A DNA stretch of 64,000 bases from JACQFZ01 sp036381895 (GCA_036381895.1 DASVBY010000047.1:31947-95946); one strand, 5' to 3'. Shown: positions 37,997-46,593, counted from the stretch's first letter. Numbers and translations: made by a program. The notes: a model not told the origin generated them from the sequence alone.

Positions 37997-38002
37997 TATA
38001 GT
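37997..38002 (+). promoter_or_regulatory. Candidate -10 element just upstream of an ATG
   Basis: TATAGT lies 7 nt before the ATG at 38010. If used as a -10, transcription would begin at about the start codon, giving a leaderless message. No -35 was found, so this is weak. Confidence 0.3.
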
Positions 38003-38009
38003 TGTGGTT

Positions 38010-38744
38010 ATGAGCCTGCTCGCCGATTCGCCGCCAAGTCTGGCCGAAGCCGTAGGCCGCTACAAGGACGCCGCGGCCCCCATCATCGAAGCCTACGAAC
38101 TGCTCGACGCTCCGCCGGCATACCAGATATCGCCGCGGCAGCTCGACGCCGCACTGCGGGAGCGTTTCGCCGCGATGGAGCGGCTGGAAACGGGCACCGC
38201 GGGGGACGGGCACGCCGCCGCCCGCCTCGGGGACGAAACCATTCGTCTGCTCATGGATCTCGCCGCCTGGGCGCAGCGCCTGGGGCTGGAAGACATCGAG
38301 GCCCGATTCGACGAGCTCATGCTCGCGCTCGCCGACTGGGTGGTGAGTCAAGGGGGCGAAGTGCGCACGATCGAGCCGCTCGTCGACGCGCTGGCGAACC
38401 GGGCCAATCGCGAGCGCGATCTCGCAGCGCTCGAGCAGCTCACCCGGCTCGGGACGCGCATCATCCGCTCGACCGCGCCGCGGGCGCGCGTCGCCGCCGG
38501 GCTGCCCTATCCCAATCCGCCGTGGCTCCTGCTCCATCTGAACTGCGGGATCGTCGCCACCCGCACCCGCAACCCGGCGCTTATGGAGCACGTGTTCGAC
38601 GAGCTCGTTCGCAATCTCCCGGCCGCAGCGCCGCGCTTCTTCGCGGAAGGCATGCAGCAAATGCAAAAACTCGACTTTCCGCTCGCCGTACGGGCAGTGA
38701 TGACGCGCTACTTCGATCGCTGGACGCGCCCGCGCATGAACTGA
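38010..38744 (+). CDS. Conserved-looking protein of unknown function
   Basis: I do not recognise this 244-residue protein. It is helix-rich and acidic, with an Ala/Leu pattern, a basic patch (RLGTRIIRSTAPRARVAAGL) and a Pro-rich stretch YPNPPWLLLHLNCGIVATR in the middle. No signal peptide or membrane helix is evident. It starts the plus-strand cluster with yciB (septation), yciI and bolA, 71 bp before yciB. The ATG at 38010 was chosen over a GTG two codons earlier. It is a protein of repeats of helices such as TPR-like folds or none; function is open. Confidence 0.7.
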   Translation: MSLLADSPPSLAEAVGRYKDAAAPIIEAYELLDAPPAYQISPRQLDAALRERFAAMERLETGTAGDGHAAARLGDETIRLLMDLAAWAQRLGLEDIEARFDELMLALADWVVSQGGEVRTIEPLVDALANRANRERDLAALEQLTRLGTRIIRSTAPRARVAAGLPYPNPPWLLLHLNCGIVATRTRNPALMEHVFDELVRNLPAAAPRFFAEGMQQMQKLDFPLAVRAVMTRYFDRWTRPRMN

Positions 38745-38815
38745 CGCGGCCGCGGTCGCGGTTGCGCCTCGCGCCAGCCGTGGTGGACAATACGCCGAAC
38801 TCGGCCGGTGTGCGC

Positions 38816-39403
38816 ATGAAGTTCCTCTACGACCTGATCCCGCTGCTCCTTTTCTTCGTCGCCTTCAAGGCGTACGACATCTACGTCGCCACCGCCGTAG
38901 TCATAGTGGCAACCGCGGCGCAGATCGCCGTCTCGTGGTTGCGCACGCGCCGAGTGGAGACCATGCCGCTCGTAACGCTCGGCGTGCTCGTGGTCTTCGG
39001 AGGACTGACGCTCGGACTGCGCGACGACACCTTCATCAAGTGGAAGCCGACGCTCGTGTACTGGCTGCTCGCGGCGCTGGTGCTCGGCAGTCAGTGGGTG
39101 GGCCGCACCACGCTGATCGAGCGCCTGCTCGGCAAACAGATCCGGCTCCCGCCGGCCGTCTGGGCGCGCCAGAACGTCGCGTGGGGCGTCTTTTTCGCGG
39201 TGCTCGGCGCGCTCAATCTCTACGTCGCCTTCTTCTTCCGTCCGGATCTCGACCCGGCAGCGCGGCAGGCGATCTGGGTCAACTTCAAGGTGTTCGGGCT
39301 GCTCGGCCTGACACTACTGTTTCTGTTGATACAGGGCGTGCTGCTCGCGCGCCACCTGACGGAACCGCCGGCGAAGAACGGTTCCGGCGGCGCCGCACAC
39401 TGA
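38816..39403 (+). CDS. yciB: Inner-membrane septation protein YciB (IspZ)
   Basis: YciB/IspZ is a polytopic inner-membrane protein linked to septum formation and envelope integrity. The 195-residue protein opens with MKFLYDLIPLLLFF, contains KWKPTLVYWLLAAL and WARQNVAWGVFF, and has about five hydrophobic helices. Length is normal. It is followed by yciI after 16 bp and bolA, the conserved gammaproteobacterial order. Confidence 0.95.
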   Translation: MKFLYDLIPLLLFFVAFKAYDIYVATAVVIVATAAQIAVSWLRTRRVETMPLVTLGVLVVFGGLTLGLRDDTFIKWKPTLVYWLLAALVLGSQWVGRTTLIERLLGKQIRLPPAVWARQNVAWGVFFAVLGALNLYVAFFFRPDLDPAARQAIWVNFKVFGLLGLTLLFLLIQGVLLARHLTEPPAKNGSGGAAH

Positions 39404-39419
39404 GGTCGGAGAACTCCGC

Positions 39420-39719
39420 ATGTATTACGTGATCAAGGCCACCGACCAGCCGGGCAGCCTCGAACGCCGCCTCGCCGCCCGCCCGGCCCATCTCGCCCGC
39501 CTGCAGGAACTGCAGCGTGCCGGCCGGCTGCTGCTCGCCGGGCCGCTGCCCGCCATAGACGCAGAAGATCCGGGAGCGGCCGGTTACACCGGAAGCCTCA
39601 TCGTCGCCGACTTCGCCTCGCTCGAGGAGGCTCGGCGCTGGGCGGACGCCGACCCCTACTTCGAGGCGGGCGTCTACGCCAGCGTGACGGTGGAGCCGTT
39701 TCGCAAAGTCCTGCCATAA
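39420..39719 (+). CDS. YciI family protein
   Basis: The 99-residue YciI-type protein has a ferredoxin-like fold with RPAHLARLQELQRAGRLLLAG and DPYFEAGVY. The function of the family is unclear; structures show a possible active site with a His/Asp pair. The ATG at 39420 has GGAG 8 nt upstream. Its stop overlaps the bolA start by 1 nt (TAATG), so they are coupled. Confidence 0.93.
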   Translation: MYYVIKATDQPGSLERRLAARPAHLARLQELQRAGRLLLAGPLPAIDAEDPGAAGYTGSLIVADFASLEEARRWADADPYFEAGVYASVTVEPFRKVLP

Positions 39720-39985
39720 TGGACATTATTGCGGCCGTCGAAGCGAGGCTGCGCGAAGCGCTGCAGCCCGAGACCGTGACCGTGACCGACGAGAGCGCCG
39801 AGCACGCCGGCCATCCCGGCGCCCGCCACGGCGGCGGCCACTACGCCCTCACGATCGTCGCGCCCGCATTCGCCGGAAAGCCGCCGCTCGAGCGCCATCG
39901 CCTGGTCTACGCGGCGCTCGCCGGACTGATGGGCCGCGAGATACACGCGCTGCGTATCGAGGCGCTCGCGCCCGATGAGCTCTAG
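39719..39985 (+). CDS. BolA family protein
   Basis: This 88-residue BolA-fold protein, likely a monothiol-glutaredoxin partner, binds [2Fe-2S] clusters in this family or acts as a regulator. The conserved motif HYALTIVAPAF with the RHRLVYAAL helix is present; GHPGARHGGGHY contributes histidines that could ligate a cluster. The start overlaps the yciI stop. BolA versus IbaG assignment cannot be made. Confidence 0.92.
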   Translation: MDIIAAVEARLREALQPETVTVTDESAEHAGHPGARHGGGHYALTIVAPAFAGKPPLERHRLVYAALAGLMGREIHALRIEALAPDEL

Positions 39986-40009
39986 GCGAATCTCCAACGA
40001 GAGGTTTCC

Positions 40010-40840
40010 ATGATGCCGTACCGTTTTCCCGCCTTGGCGGTGCTCGTCGCGGCGCTCGCCCTCGGCGCCTGCCAGCCGACGGCCACCGAAACCGGCAAGG
40101 TACTCGCGACCGTCAACGGTCAACCCATCACCGAAGCCGAGTTCCAGCAGTACCTGCAGCTGCGGCAGCAGCGCGAACCGCTCGCGGCCGAGGATCAACA
40201 GAAGCTGCTCGATGAGATGATCGATCGCGTGCTGCTCACGCAGCGCGCGGAAGCCGACGGCATCGACGAGGACCCGGAGGTGCAGCATCTGCTCGCACGC
40301 ATGCGCGAGAACATTTTGGTGCAGTCGCTGATCGCACGGATGCTGCAGGAAGCGCCGATTTCCGAAGAGGAACTGAGGCAGCGCTTCGAAACCGAAGTGG
40401 CCGCGACGCACAAGACCGAGTACCTGGTGCGCCACATCCTGACCAAGGACGAGGAGGAGGCCCGGGAGATCATCGGCGAGCTCAAGGCCAAAAAGGCCGA
40501 CTTCGCCAAGCTCGCGAAACAGCGATCGATCGACGTGCAGTCGGGCAACCGCGGCGGCAGCCTCGGCTGGATCAATCAGGGAATGGTGGTGCCGGAATTC
40601 TTCCAGGGCGTGACGCGCCTCGAAAAAGGCGCCGTTTCCCCCGAACCGGTCCAGTCGGAGTTCGGCTGGCACGTCATCCGGGTGGACGACACGCGGCCGG
40701 CGAAGATCCCGACCTTCGAGGAGTTCATGGCCGATCCGCAGACCCGGAGCAACTTCGAGCGCAAGCTGCAGGACGAACGGATCGAAAAAATCGTGAAGGA
40801 CCTGCGGGCGAACGCCAGGATCGAGATCAGGAACGAATAG
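40010..40840 (+). CDS. Peptidylprolyl isomerase lipoprotein (parvulin type)
   Basis: The 276-residue protein has a lipoprotein signal peptide with lipobox LGAC (Cys21), an N-terminal helical SurA-like/chaperone domain, and a parvulin PPIase domain (about 130-235) with LVRHILTKDEEEA, GGSLGWINQG and PVQSEFGWHVI. It should fold outer-membrane or periplasmic proteins. The ATG is preceded by GAGAGG at 5-nt spacing. A short C-terminal helix ends the protein. It follows bolA by 24 bp in the yciB-yciI-bolA cluster, as in many relatives. Confidence 0.93.
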   Translation: MMPYRFPALAVLVAALALGACQPTATETGKVLATVNGQPITEAEFQQYLQLRQQREPLAAEDQQKLLDEMIDRVLLTQRAEADGIDEDPEVQHLLARMRENILVQSLIARMLQEAPISEEELRQRFETEVAATHKTEYLVRHILTKDEEEAREIIGELKAKKADFAKLAKQRSIDVQSGNRGGSLGWINQGMVVPEFFQGVTRLEKGAVSPEPVQSEFGWHVIRVDDTRPAKIPTFEEFMADPQTRSNFERKLQDERIEKIVKDLRANARIEIRNE

Positions 40841-40849
40841 CGCGGAGGG

Positions 40850-41887
40850 ATGCACAAACCCCGCAGAGCGCCGCCCGCGCGTCTTCGCTTCGGCCGGCGC
40901 GCCGCCCTCCTCGCGCTGCTCCTGCTGTCGCCCGCCCTGGTGCCGGCAGTAGAGCCGCCGCGCGCGCTCGAGACCGAGCTCGCGCCGCTCGCCGAGAACC
41001 TTCCCGTCGGTGCGCAGACAGGCCGCATGCGCTTCCTCGGAATGCTGGCGCTGCGAAACGGCAGTGCCGACGGCATGCGCGTCTCGCAGCTGTCCGGCCT
41101 CGCCTGGGACGAGGATGAGCAGCTGCTCTACGCCCTCTCGGACAAGGGCGCGCTCGTGCATCTGCGCCCGGTGCTCCGCAACGGGGTGCTGCGCGATGTC
41201 GATCTGGTGCGGATCGTGCCGCTGCGCGAGCTCGGGACGGACAAGGTGCTGCGCGACCGCCGTCTCGACGCCGAAGGTCTCGCGGCCTTGAACGCCGACA
41301 ACGGCCGCCGGGGCGACACCGAGCTACTGGTGAGCTTCGAGCGCTATCCCCGGATCATGCGTTACCGGCCGGACGGCCATGCCCTCGGAGAATACCGGCT
41401 CCCGCCCGCGCTCGCCGAGCGTGACCGGTACGCCGGCGCCAACCGCATGCTCGAGAGCGTGTGCCACGACGACCGCTTCGGCGTGCTCACGGCGCCGGAG
41501 AAACCGCTCGAGGGAACGACCGCGCGCATCTTCAGCCTCGCCAGCAAGTCCTGGCACTATCCGATCGACCCGCAGGACCGCATCGTCGGCCTCGAGTGCC
41601 TCGGCGGCGGCGAGGTGCTGGTGCTCGAGGGCAACTTCGGCGCGCACTTCTGGCGCGCGCACACGACGCTCAAGCGGGTGCGGCTCGGCGATGAGGACGG
41701 GATACCGGCGCTGCGCCCGGAACTGCTGTTCTCGCTCCAGTCGTCGCAGGGCTACCAGATCGACAACTTCGAGGGCATCGCGCGCCACCGCGGCAACCGC
41801 TTCTTCCTCGTCAGCGACGACAACGACTTTTTCCTGCAGCGCACGCTGCTCATGTACTTCGAGCTGCTCGACCCGCCGGTTCAGTAG
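40850..41887 (+). CDS. Esterase-like (phytase-like beta-propeller) exported protein
   Basis: The 345-residue protein has a signal peptide (about 20-35, after an Arg-rich start) and a phytase-like esterase domain (COG4246 type). Typical segments are LSGLAWDEDEQLLYALSDKG, DAEGLA, ERYPRIMRY, ANRMLESV and NFEGIARHRGNRFFLVSDDN. No metal site is certain. The substrate is unknown. It starts 9 bp after the parvulin stop, so the two are probably co-transcribed. The GGAGG is only one base from the ATG, so the true start is uncertain. Confidence 0.82.
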   Translation: MHKPRRAPPARLRFGRRAALLALLLLSPALVPAVEPPRALETELAPLAENLPVGAQTGRMRFLGMLALRNGSADGMRVSQLSGLAWDEDEQLLYALSDKGALVHLRPVLRNGVLRDVDLVRIVPLRELGTDKVLRDRRLDAEGLAALNADNGRRGDTELLVSFERYPRIMRYRPDGHALGEYRLPPALAERDRYAGANRMLESVCHDDRFGVLTAPEKPLEGTTARIFSLASKSWHYPIDPQDRIVGLECLGGGEVLVLEGNFGAHFWRAHTTLKRVRLGDEDGIPALRPELLFSLQSSQGYQIDNFEGIARHRGNRFFLVSDDNDFFLQRTLLMYFELLDPPVQ

Positions 41888-42510
41888 CCGTTCACGCGGC
41901 GCAGCAGCAAACCGCTGGTCGACACGCGCAGCTCCAGCGTCGCGGGCTCCTCGACCGGCACGAACGTCGCTGAGCCGTACTCGGCATCGAGGAGCGGCGC
42001 GAGCGCGGCGTAGCGCCGACGCAGATCGAAGAGATCGATGGGCCGGTCGGCGCCGAGCCCATGAACGGTCCGCGGCGCGCGCTGCTCGTCGCCGAGGGCG
42101 CGATAGCGGCCGGCCACACGATCGAGCTCGTAGGCGGTATGCAGGCCGAGCACATTGGCGATCGGCTTCCACTTGAGGATGTGCGCGTCGACGTACAGCT
42201 CGTCGCCGGCGAGCGTGTAGCTCGCGACGCGCCCGTCCGGAAAGCGGAAGCGGGCCTCGAAGCGCTGCGGGCCGAGCGGACGCGTTTCGACGACCGCGGC
42301 GACCGCTTCGTGGGCGAGCGCGCGGTAGCCGGCGGTGCCGATGACGACGATGCCGAAGAGCGCCGCCGCGGCGAGCAGCAGCGCACTCAACGCCAGACGC
42401 GTGGTGAAGCGAAACAGACGCCCGCGGCGCAGCGCCGCGGCGGCGGCGATCAGGGCGAGGAGCCCGAGACCGGTAAAGGCGAGTGCGGTGATCGTGACGA
42501 TGCCGGGCAT
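41881..42510 (-). CDS. Membrane protein of unknown function
   Basis: The 209-residue protein has two hydrophobic helices (about 3-25 and 36-60) and a periplasmic beta-rich domain with RFRFPDGRVASYTL, LGLHTAYELDRVAGRY and EYGSATFVP. Homologues are sometimes annotated as cation/multidrug efflux pump-like, without proof. The ATG at 42510 fits the first helix. Its end overlaps the end of the convergent esterase-like gene by 7 nt. Confidence 0.72.
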   Translation of the reverse strand: MPGIVTITALAFTGLGLLALIAAAAALRRGRLFRFTTRLALSALLLAAAALFGIVVIGTAGYRALAHEAVAAVVETRPLGPQRFEARFRFPDGRVASYTLAGDELYVDAHILKWKPIANVLGLHTAYELDRVAGRYRALGDEQRAPRTVHGLGADRPIDLFDLRRRYAALAPLLDAEYGSATFVPVEEPATLELRVSTSGLLLRRVNGY

Positions 42511-42557
42511 GGGCAGGGAGCGGCGCGAGCGGCGCGCAACCCAAACATAGCACAGCC

Positions 42558-42764
42558 CTACTCTGCCTGCGGTTTCGATTGCTCCGCCTGGCGCAGCACC
42601 TCGTCGAGATCGAGCATGTGGATCGCGCTGAGCGCGGCCTCGAGCGCACCCTCCTCGCACAGGCCGCTGATCGCGGCCTGTTCGTAGCCCTCGCGCGCTG
42701 CGCGGATGCACGCGTCGCGCACCTGCTGTGCCAGCCGGCGCCGGCCGTCGTTGTCTTCGCCCAT
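42558..42764 (-). CDS. Small conserved protein, unknown function
   Basis: The 68-residue protein is helical and acidic, with RLAQQVRDACIRAAREGYEQA and GLCEEGALEAALSAIHMLDLD. Similar short proteins are seen in pseudomonads, sometimes called acetyltransferase-like, but no function is established. Two cysteines (Cys19, Cys36) are present. It is 47 bp upstream of the membrane protein on the same strand. Confidence 0.65.
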   Translation of the reverse strand: MGEDNDGRRRLAQQVRDACIRAAREGYEQAAISGLCEEGALEAALSAIHMLDLDEVLRQAEQSKPQAE

Positions 42765-42849
42765 CCCCGTCTCCCGGCTGGATAAGGTGATGTAATTATT
42801 TCATCCCCCGCGCCGGCTGTGCTAGCGTCCCGCGCTCGGGGAGTGCGTC

Positions 42850-44289
42850 ATGGAGGACGCACGGGGGGCGCAAGAGCGAGAACAACGATACAAGGAGTTG
42901 CGAGCCTTGGATGCTGAATCGCGCGCGGACGCTGCGCGCCATCTCCCCTCCCCCGGGCCCGCTCCGTGGGCCGGGGCGCCGCGCCGGGTACTGACCGGCC
43001 GGGATGCCGCCGCCATCATCGTCGGTATCGTCATCGGCGCCGGTATTTTCAAGGCGCCCTCGGTCGTGGCCGCGAACACCACCGGCGAAGGCGCACTCCT
43101 CATGGCTTGGCTGCTCGGCGGCCTGGTTTCGATTGCGGGGGCGCTTTGCTACGGCGAGCTCGCCGGCGCGTATCCCCACACCGGCGGCGAATACCACTTC
43201 CTCACCCGCGCCTACGGCCGGGGCGCCGCCTTCCTGTTCGCCTGGTCGCGCCTCACGATCCTGCAGACCGGCTCCATCGCGCTGCTCGCGTTCGTCCTCG
43301 GCGACTACGCGGCCCAGCTGCTGCCGCTCGGGCCGGCGGGTCCCGCCCTCTATGCGGGCGCGGCGGTCGTCGCCCTGACCGCGCTCAATCTGGCGGGGCT
43401 GCGCACCAGCACGCGCGTGCACACGCTCGCGACCGCCGCCATCGTACTCGGGCTGCTCTTCGTCGCCGTCGCCGGACTGCTCCACGAGGGCGCGCCCCGC
43501 CCTGCGTCGCCGCCGGCGGACGCGCTCGAGCCCGCATTCGGTCTCGCCATGGTTTTCGTGCTGCTCACCTACGGCGGCTGGAACGAGGCGGCCTACATCT
43601 CCGCCGAGCTGCGTGACGCGCGGGCCGGCATGGCGCGCGTCCTGGTCGGTTCGCTCGGCGCGATCGCGTGCATTTACCTGCTCGTGAACCTTGCTTACCT
43701 GAACGTGCTCGGAGTCGAAGGTATGCGGCAGAGCGAGGTCGTCACGGCCGACGCGATGCGCCTCGTCCTCGGCGAAGCCGGCGCCCGCTTCGCCGCGGCG
43801 CTGATCGCGATTGCCGCGCTCACCTCGATCAACGTCAGCATACTGACCGGCGCGCGGACCAACTTCGCGCTCGCCCGCGATTTCCCGCTGTTCCGCTTCC
43901 TCGGCCGGTGGAACGACGATACCAACACCCCGACCGCCGCGCTCCTCGTGCAGGGCGCGATCACGCTGCTGCTCGTGCTGATCGGCGCCCTGTCGCGCTC
44001 CGGCTTCCAGACCATGGTGGAATACGTGTCGCCCGTGTTCTGGCTGTTCTTCATGCTGAGCGCGGCGTCGTTGGTGGTTTTGCGCCGCCGCGACCCGTTG
44101 CGCGCGCGGCCGTTCCGCGTACCGCTCTATCCGCTGACGCCGTTCGTGTTCGTCGCGACCTGCGCGTACATGCTCTACTCGAGCCTTGCCTATACCGGAT
44201 TCGGCGCGCTGCTCGGCGTCGCCATACTCGGCTGCGGCGTGCCGTTGCTCTTCTTCATGGATCGGAAGCCAGCGACACTCAGGAGGTAA
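42850..44289 (+). CDS. APC-superfamily amino-acid permease
   Basis: The 479-residue transporter has about 12 hydrophobic helices and the opening IIVGIVIGAGIFKAPS (residues 56-71), whose Gly-rich unwound helix 1 binds the substrate amino group. The second half includes TYGGWNEAAYISAEL and the SVLTGARTNFALARD-like loop. Substrate is unknown; LAT/YfnA-like amino acids are likely. The ATG at 42850 has GGGGAG 6 nt upstream; a TTG at 42907 has an equally good AAGGAG, giving a protein 19 residues shorter. The downstream methyltransferase start is 2 bp after its stop. Confidence 0.86.
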   Translation: MEDARGAQEREQRYKELRALDAESRADAARHLPSPGPAPWAGAPRRVLTGRDAAAIIVGIVIGAGIFKAPSVVAANTTGEGALLMAWLLGGLVSIAGALCYGELAGAYPHTGGEYHFLTRAYGRGAAFLFAWSRLTILQTGSIALLAFVLGDYAAQLLPLGPAGPALYAGAAVVALTALNLAGLRTSTRVHTLATAAIVLGLLFVAVAGLLHEGAPRPASPPADALEPAFGLAMVFVLLTYGGWNEAAYISAELRDARAGMARVLVGSLGAIACIYLLVNLAYLNVLGVEGMRQSEVVTADAMRLVLGEAGARFAAALIAIAALTSINVSILTGARTNFALARDFPLFRFLGRWNDDTNTPTAALLVQGAITLLLVLIGALSRSGFQTMVEYVSPVFWLFFMLSAASLVVLRRRDPLRARPFRVPLYPLTPFVFVATCAYMLYSSLAYTGFGALLGVAILGCGVPLLFFMDRKPATLRR

Positions 44290-44291
44290 TC

Positions 44292-45116
44292 ATGCGCTAT
44301 CAGGGGAAATGGCGACTTGCCGCGGGGCTCCTCGCCGCGATCGTCGCGGCGACGCCCGCGTTCGCCCGCGACGTGCCGTTCGTACCGACGCCGCAGCCCG
44401 TCGTCGAGGCGATGCTCGAGCTCGCCGAGATCGGCAAGAAGGACCTGGTCTACGATCTCGGCTCCGGCGACGGGCGCATAGTGATCACTGCGGCCAGCAA
44501 GTACGGCGCCCGCGGCGTCGGCGTGGACATCGACCCGGAACGGATCGCCGAGGGGCGCGAGAACGCGCGCGCGGCGGGGGTCGAGGACAAGGTGAAGTTC
44601 GTGCAGGGCGATTTGTTTCAGGTCGATCTGAGTCCGGCGACGGCGGTCACGCTGTACCTGCTTCCCGACGTCAACCTGAAGCTCCGCCCGAAGCTCCTCA
44701 AGGAACTGCGTCCGGGTACGCCGATCGTGTCGCACAGCTTCAGCATGGGCGATTGGGAGCCGGAGAAGACCGTCACGGTGAACGGATCGACGCTCTATCT
44801 CTGGCACGTGCCGGCGCGCACGGCGGGCCGCTGGGACTATCGCATCGCGCGCTCCGACGGCCGCACCGAGGCGCACCGCCTGGAGATAGCGCAGGACGCG
44901 CAGCGCATCGAAGGCACCGTCACGATCGACGGCACCGCCTATCCGATCAGCGACGGTCGCGTCGGGGTCGACGAAATCAGCTTCACCGTCGAGCGCATGC
45001 TCGACGGCCGCGCGGTCAGGCAGCGTTTCAAGGGCCGCGTGATCGACGGCCAGGTCGCCGGCATGGCGCTGCTCGAGGAACGTGCGCTCCCGCGTCGGGC
45101 GGCCGCCGAGCGCTGA
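44292..45116 (+). CDS. Exported class I methyltransferase-like protein
   Basis: The 274-residue protein carries a classical signal peptide (1-26, ending AFA) before a Rossmann methyltransferase fold: VYDLGSGDG (53-61), GVDIDPERI (77-85), FVQGD and LYLLPDVNLKLRP. The last 100 residues are a beta-rich domain with no obvious family. SAM is not expected in the periplasm, so it may be inactive, act on another ligand, or the signal may be a membrane anchor. AGGAGG at 44281-44286, inside the permease stop region, gives a strong start and couples the pair. Confidence 0.8.
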   Translation: MRYQGKWRLAAGLLAAIVAATPAFARDVPFVPTPQPVVEAMLELAEIGKKDLVYDLGSGDGRIVITAASKYGARGVGVDIDPERIAEGRENARAAGVEDKVKFVQGDLFQVDLSPATAVTLYLLPDVNLKLRPKLLKELRPGTPIVSHSFSMGDWEPEKTVTVNGSTLYLWHVPARTAGRWDYRIARSDGRTEAHRLEIAQDAQRIEGTVTIDGTAYPISDGRVGVDEISFTVERMLDGRAVRQRFKGRVIDGQVAGMALLEERALPRRAAAER

Positions 45117-45162
45117 CGCTTGCCCGGGCCCGGGCGGGCGCATCCGCGCCCGCCTCCTAGTC

Positions 45163-46161
45163 CTAGAGCAGGTTCACCACGACGCGGCCCTTCTGGGCGC
45201 CCTGCAGGATCCGGTCGATCTCCGGGTCGAGATCCTCGAGCGGCACTTCGCGCGCGATCCGCTCCAGCATCGGCAGCTTCCATTCCGTCGCCAGCTTCGA
45301 CCACATCGCGCGGCGCAACGCCATGCTCGGTACGGTGACCGAGTCGACACCGAGCAAGCTCACGTTGCGCAGGATGAAGGGATAGACGTTGGTATGCAGC
45401 TCCGGCGAGGCCACGAGCCCGCAGCACGCAACGGCGCCGGCAGGCTTGAGCGAGCGCAGCAGCGTCGCAAGGATGTTCCCGCCCACGGTATCGACGGCCG
45501 CGGCCCAGCGCGGCGGCAGCAGCGGCTTGCCGCTCGTGTCGTCGACCGCATCGCGGCCGACGACTTCGGCCGCGCCGAGCCCCTCGAGGAACTCGCGCTC
45601 CTGCGCCTTGCCGGTGGCGGCGATGACGCGGTATCCCGCGCGCGCGAGCAGCCCCACGGCGATGCTGCCGACGCCGCCGGTCGCTCCCGTTACGACCACC
45701 TCGCCTTGATCCGGGGCGATGCCCGCCTGCTGCAGGCGGTGCAGACACAGCGCGGCCGTGAGCCCGGCGGTTCCGTAGACCATGCTTTCGCGCAGCGTCA
45801 GTCCCTCGGGCAGCGGCACCACCCACGCGGCCGGCACCCGGATGTACTGTCCGAAGCCGCCGGCCGTGTTCATACCGAGATCGTAGCTGGTGCAGATCAC
45901 TTCGGCGCCGACCGCAACTTCGGCCGCGCTGCTCTGCTCGACCACCCCGGCCGCGTCGATCCCGGGCGTGTGCGGGTATCGGCGCGTCACGCCGCGGTTG
46001 CCCGTGGCGGACAGCGCGTCCTTGTAGTTGAGCGAGGAATAGTGCACCCGGATCAGCACCTCTCCGGCCGGCAAGTCGTCGGTGCTGCGCTCCTCGATCC
46101 TGCGCACGTACCCCTTGCCTTCGGCTTCGCTCACGACCATCGCCCTGAACTTCTTAGCCAT
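45163..46161 (-). CDS. acuI: YhdH/AcuI-type acrylyl-CoA reductase-like oxidoreductase
   Basis: This 332-residue medium-chain dehydrogenase/reductase matches the YhdH/AcuI group, which reduces acryloyl-CoA with NADPH. Visible are SLNYKDALSATG, YPHTPGIDAAG, the Rossmann motif GATGGVGSIAVGLLARAGY and CCGLVASPELHTNVYPFILR. The catalytic zinc cysteines of alcohol dehydrogenases are absent, as expected. The ATG at 46161 has GGAG 8 nt upstream. The AcuI substrate assignment is by family only; generic quinone oxidoreductase is the alternative. Confidence 0.9.
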   Translation of the reverse strand: MAKKFRAMVVSEAEGKGYVRRIEERSTDDLPAGEVLIRVHYSSLNYKDALSATGNRGVTRRYPHTPGIDAAGVVEQSSAAEVAVGAEVICTSYDLGMNTAGGFGQYIRVPAAWVVPLPEGLTLRESMVYGTAGLTAALCLHRLQQAGIAPDQGEVVVTGATGGVGSIAVGLLARAGYRVIAATGKAQEREFLEGLGAAEVVGRDAVDDTSGKPLLPPRWAAAVDTVGGNILATLLRSLKPAGAVACCGLVASPELHTNVYPFILRNVSLLGVDSVTVPSMALRRAMWSKLATEWKLPMLERIAREVPLEDLDPEIDRILQGAQKGRVVVNLL

Positions 46162-46351
46162 TTGTATTCTCCGATTCTGCTGGCGACGCAGATCATGAAG
46201 ACGCCGGGCTGGCCTGACAAGCGCGCGGGCGGCGGCACACGGCTCAAGACACCGCGCGACCCGAGCAGCCCGGCATCTGCGCGGTGCGCATGGCGCCCGC
46301 ACGAGGCGTCGCGCCCGGTTCGCTTTCACGCCGGGAAGGAAGTCCGCGGAC

Positions 46352-46377
46352 CGGCAGCCGGCCGCGGCCGGCTGCCG
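46352..46377 (-). terminator. Perfect palindrome after the 67-residue protein gene
   Basis: CGGCAGCCGGCC (46352-46363) and GGCCGGCTGCCG (46366-46377) are a perfect 12-bp inverted repeat with two bases between. On the minus strand it begins 12 bp past the stop at 46390, so it may end that transcript, but no T-tract follows. Confidence 0.5.
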
Positions 46378-46389
46378 TGGCGCGATCTC

Positions 46390-46593
46390 CTATTTTTCCG
46401 GTTTCGTGTAGTCCCGGTGTACCGCAGGATCGAGCTCCTTCGCCCGCCCGCGGCCCTCGCGCTCCGCCGCCGGGTCCGCCTTCGCCTCGCGCGCAGCCTG
46501 TTCCACTTTGCCGGACTTCGCGAACCTCTGCTGGTCCTCGTTGTAGCGGCGCGCCGATTCGCGGTCGCCCTCGCCCTGGTTCTTGCCCGCCAT
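46390..46593 (-). CDS. Small hydrophilic protein, unknown function
   Basis: The 67-residue protein is very hydrophilic and Lys/Glu/Arg-rich (for example GKVEQAAREAKADPAAEREG), with no hydrophobic core, so it is probably disordered. The ATG has a near-perfect AAGGAGGTG Shine-Dalgarno, strong evidence that it is translated. Similar short proteins occur in other proteobacteria, but no function is known. A GC-rich palindrome follows the stop. Confidence 0.7.
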   Translation of the reverse strand: MAGKNQGEGDRESARRYNEDQQRFAKSGKVEQAAREAKADPAAEREGRGRAKELDPAVHRDYTKPEK

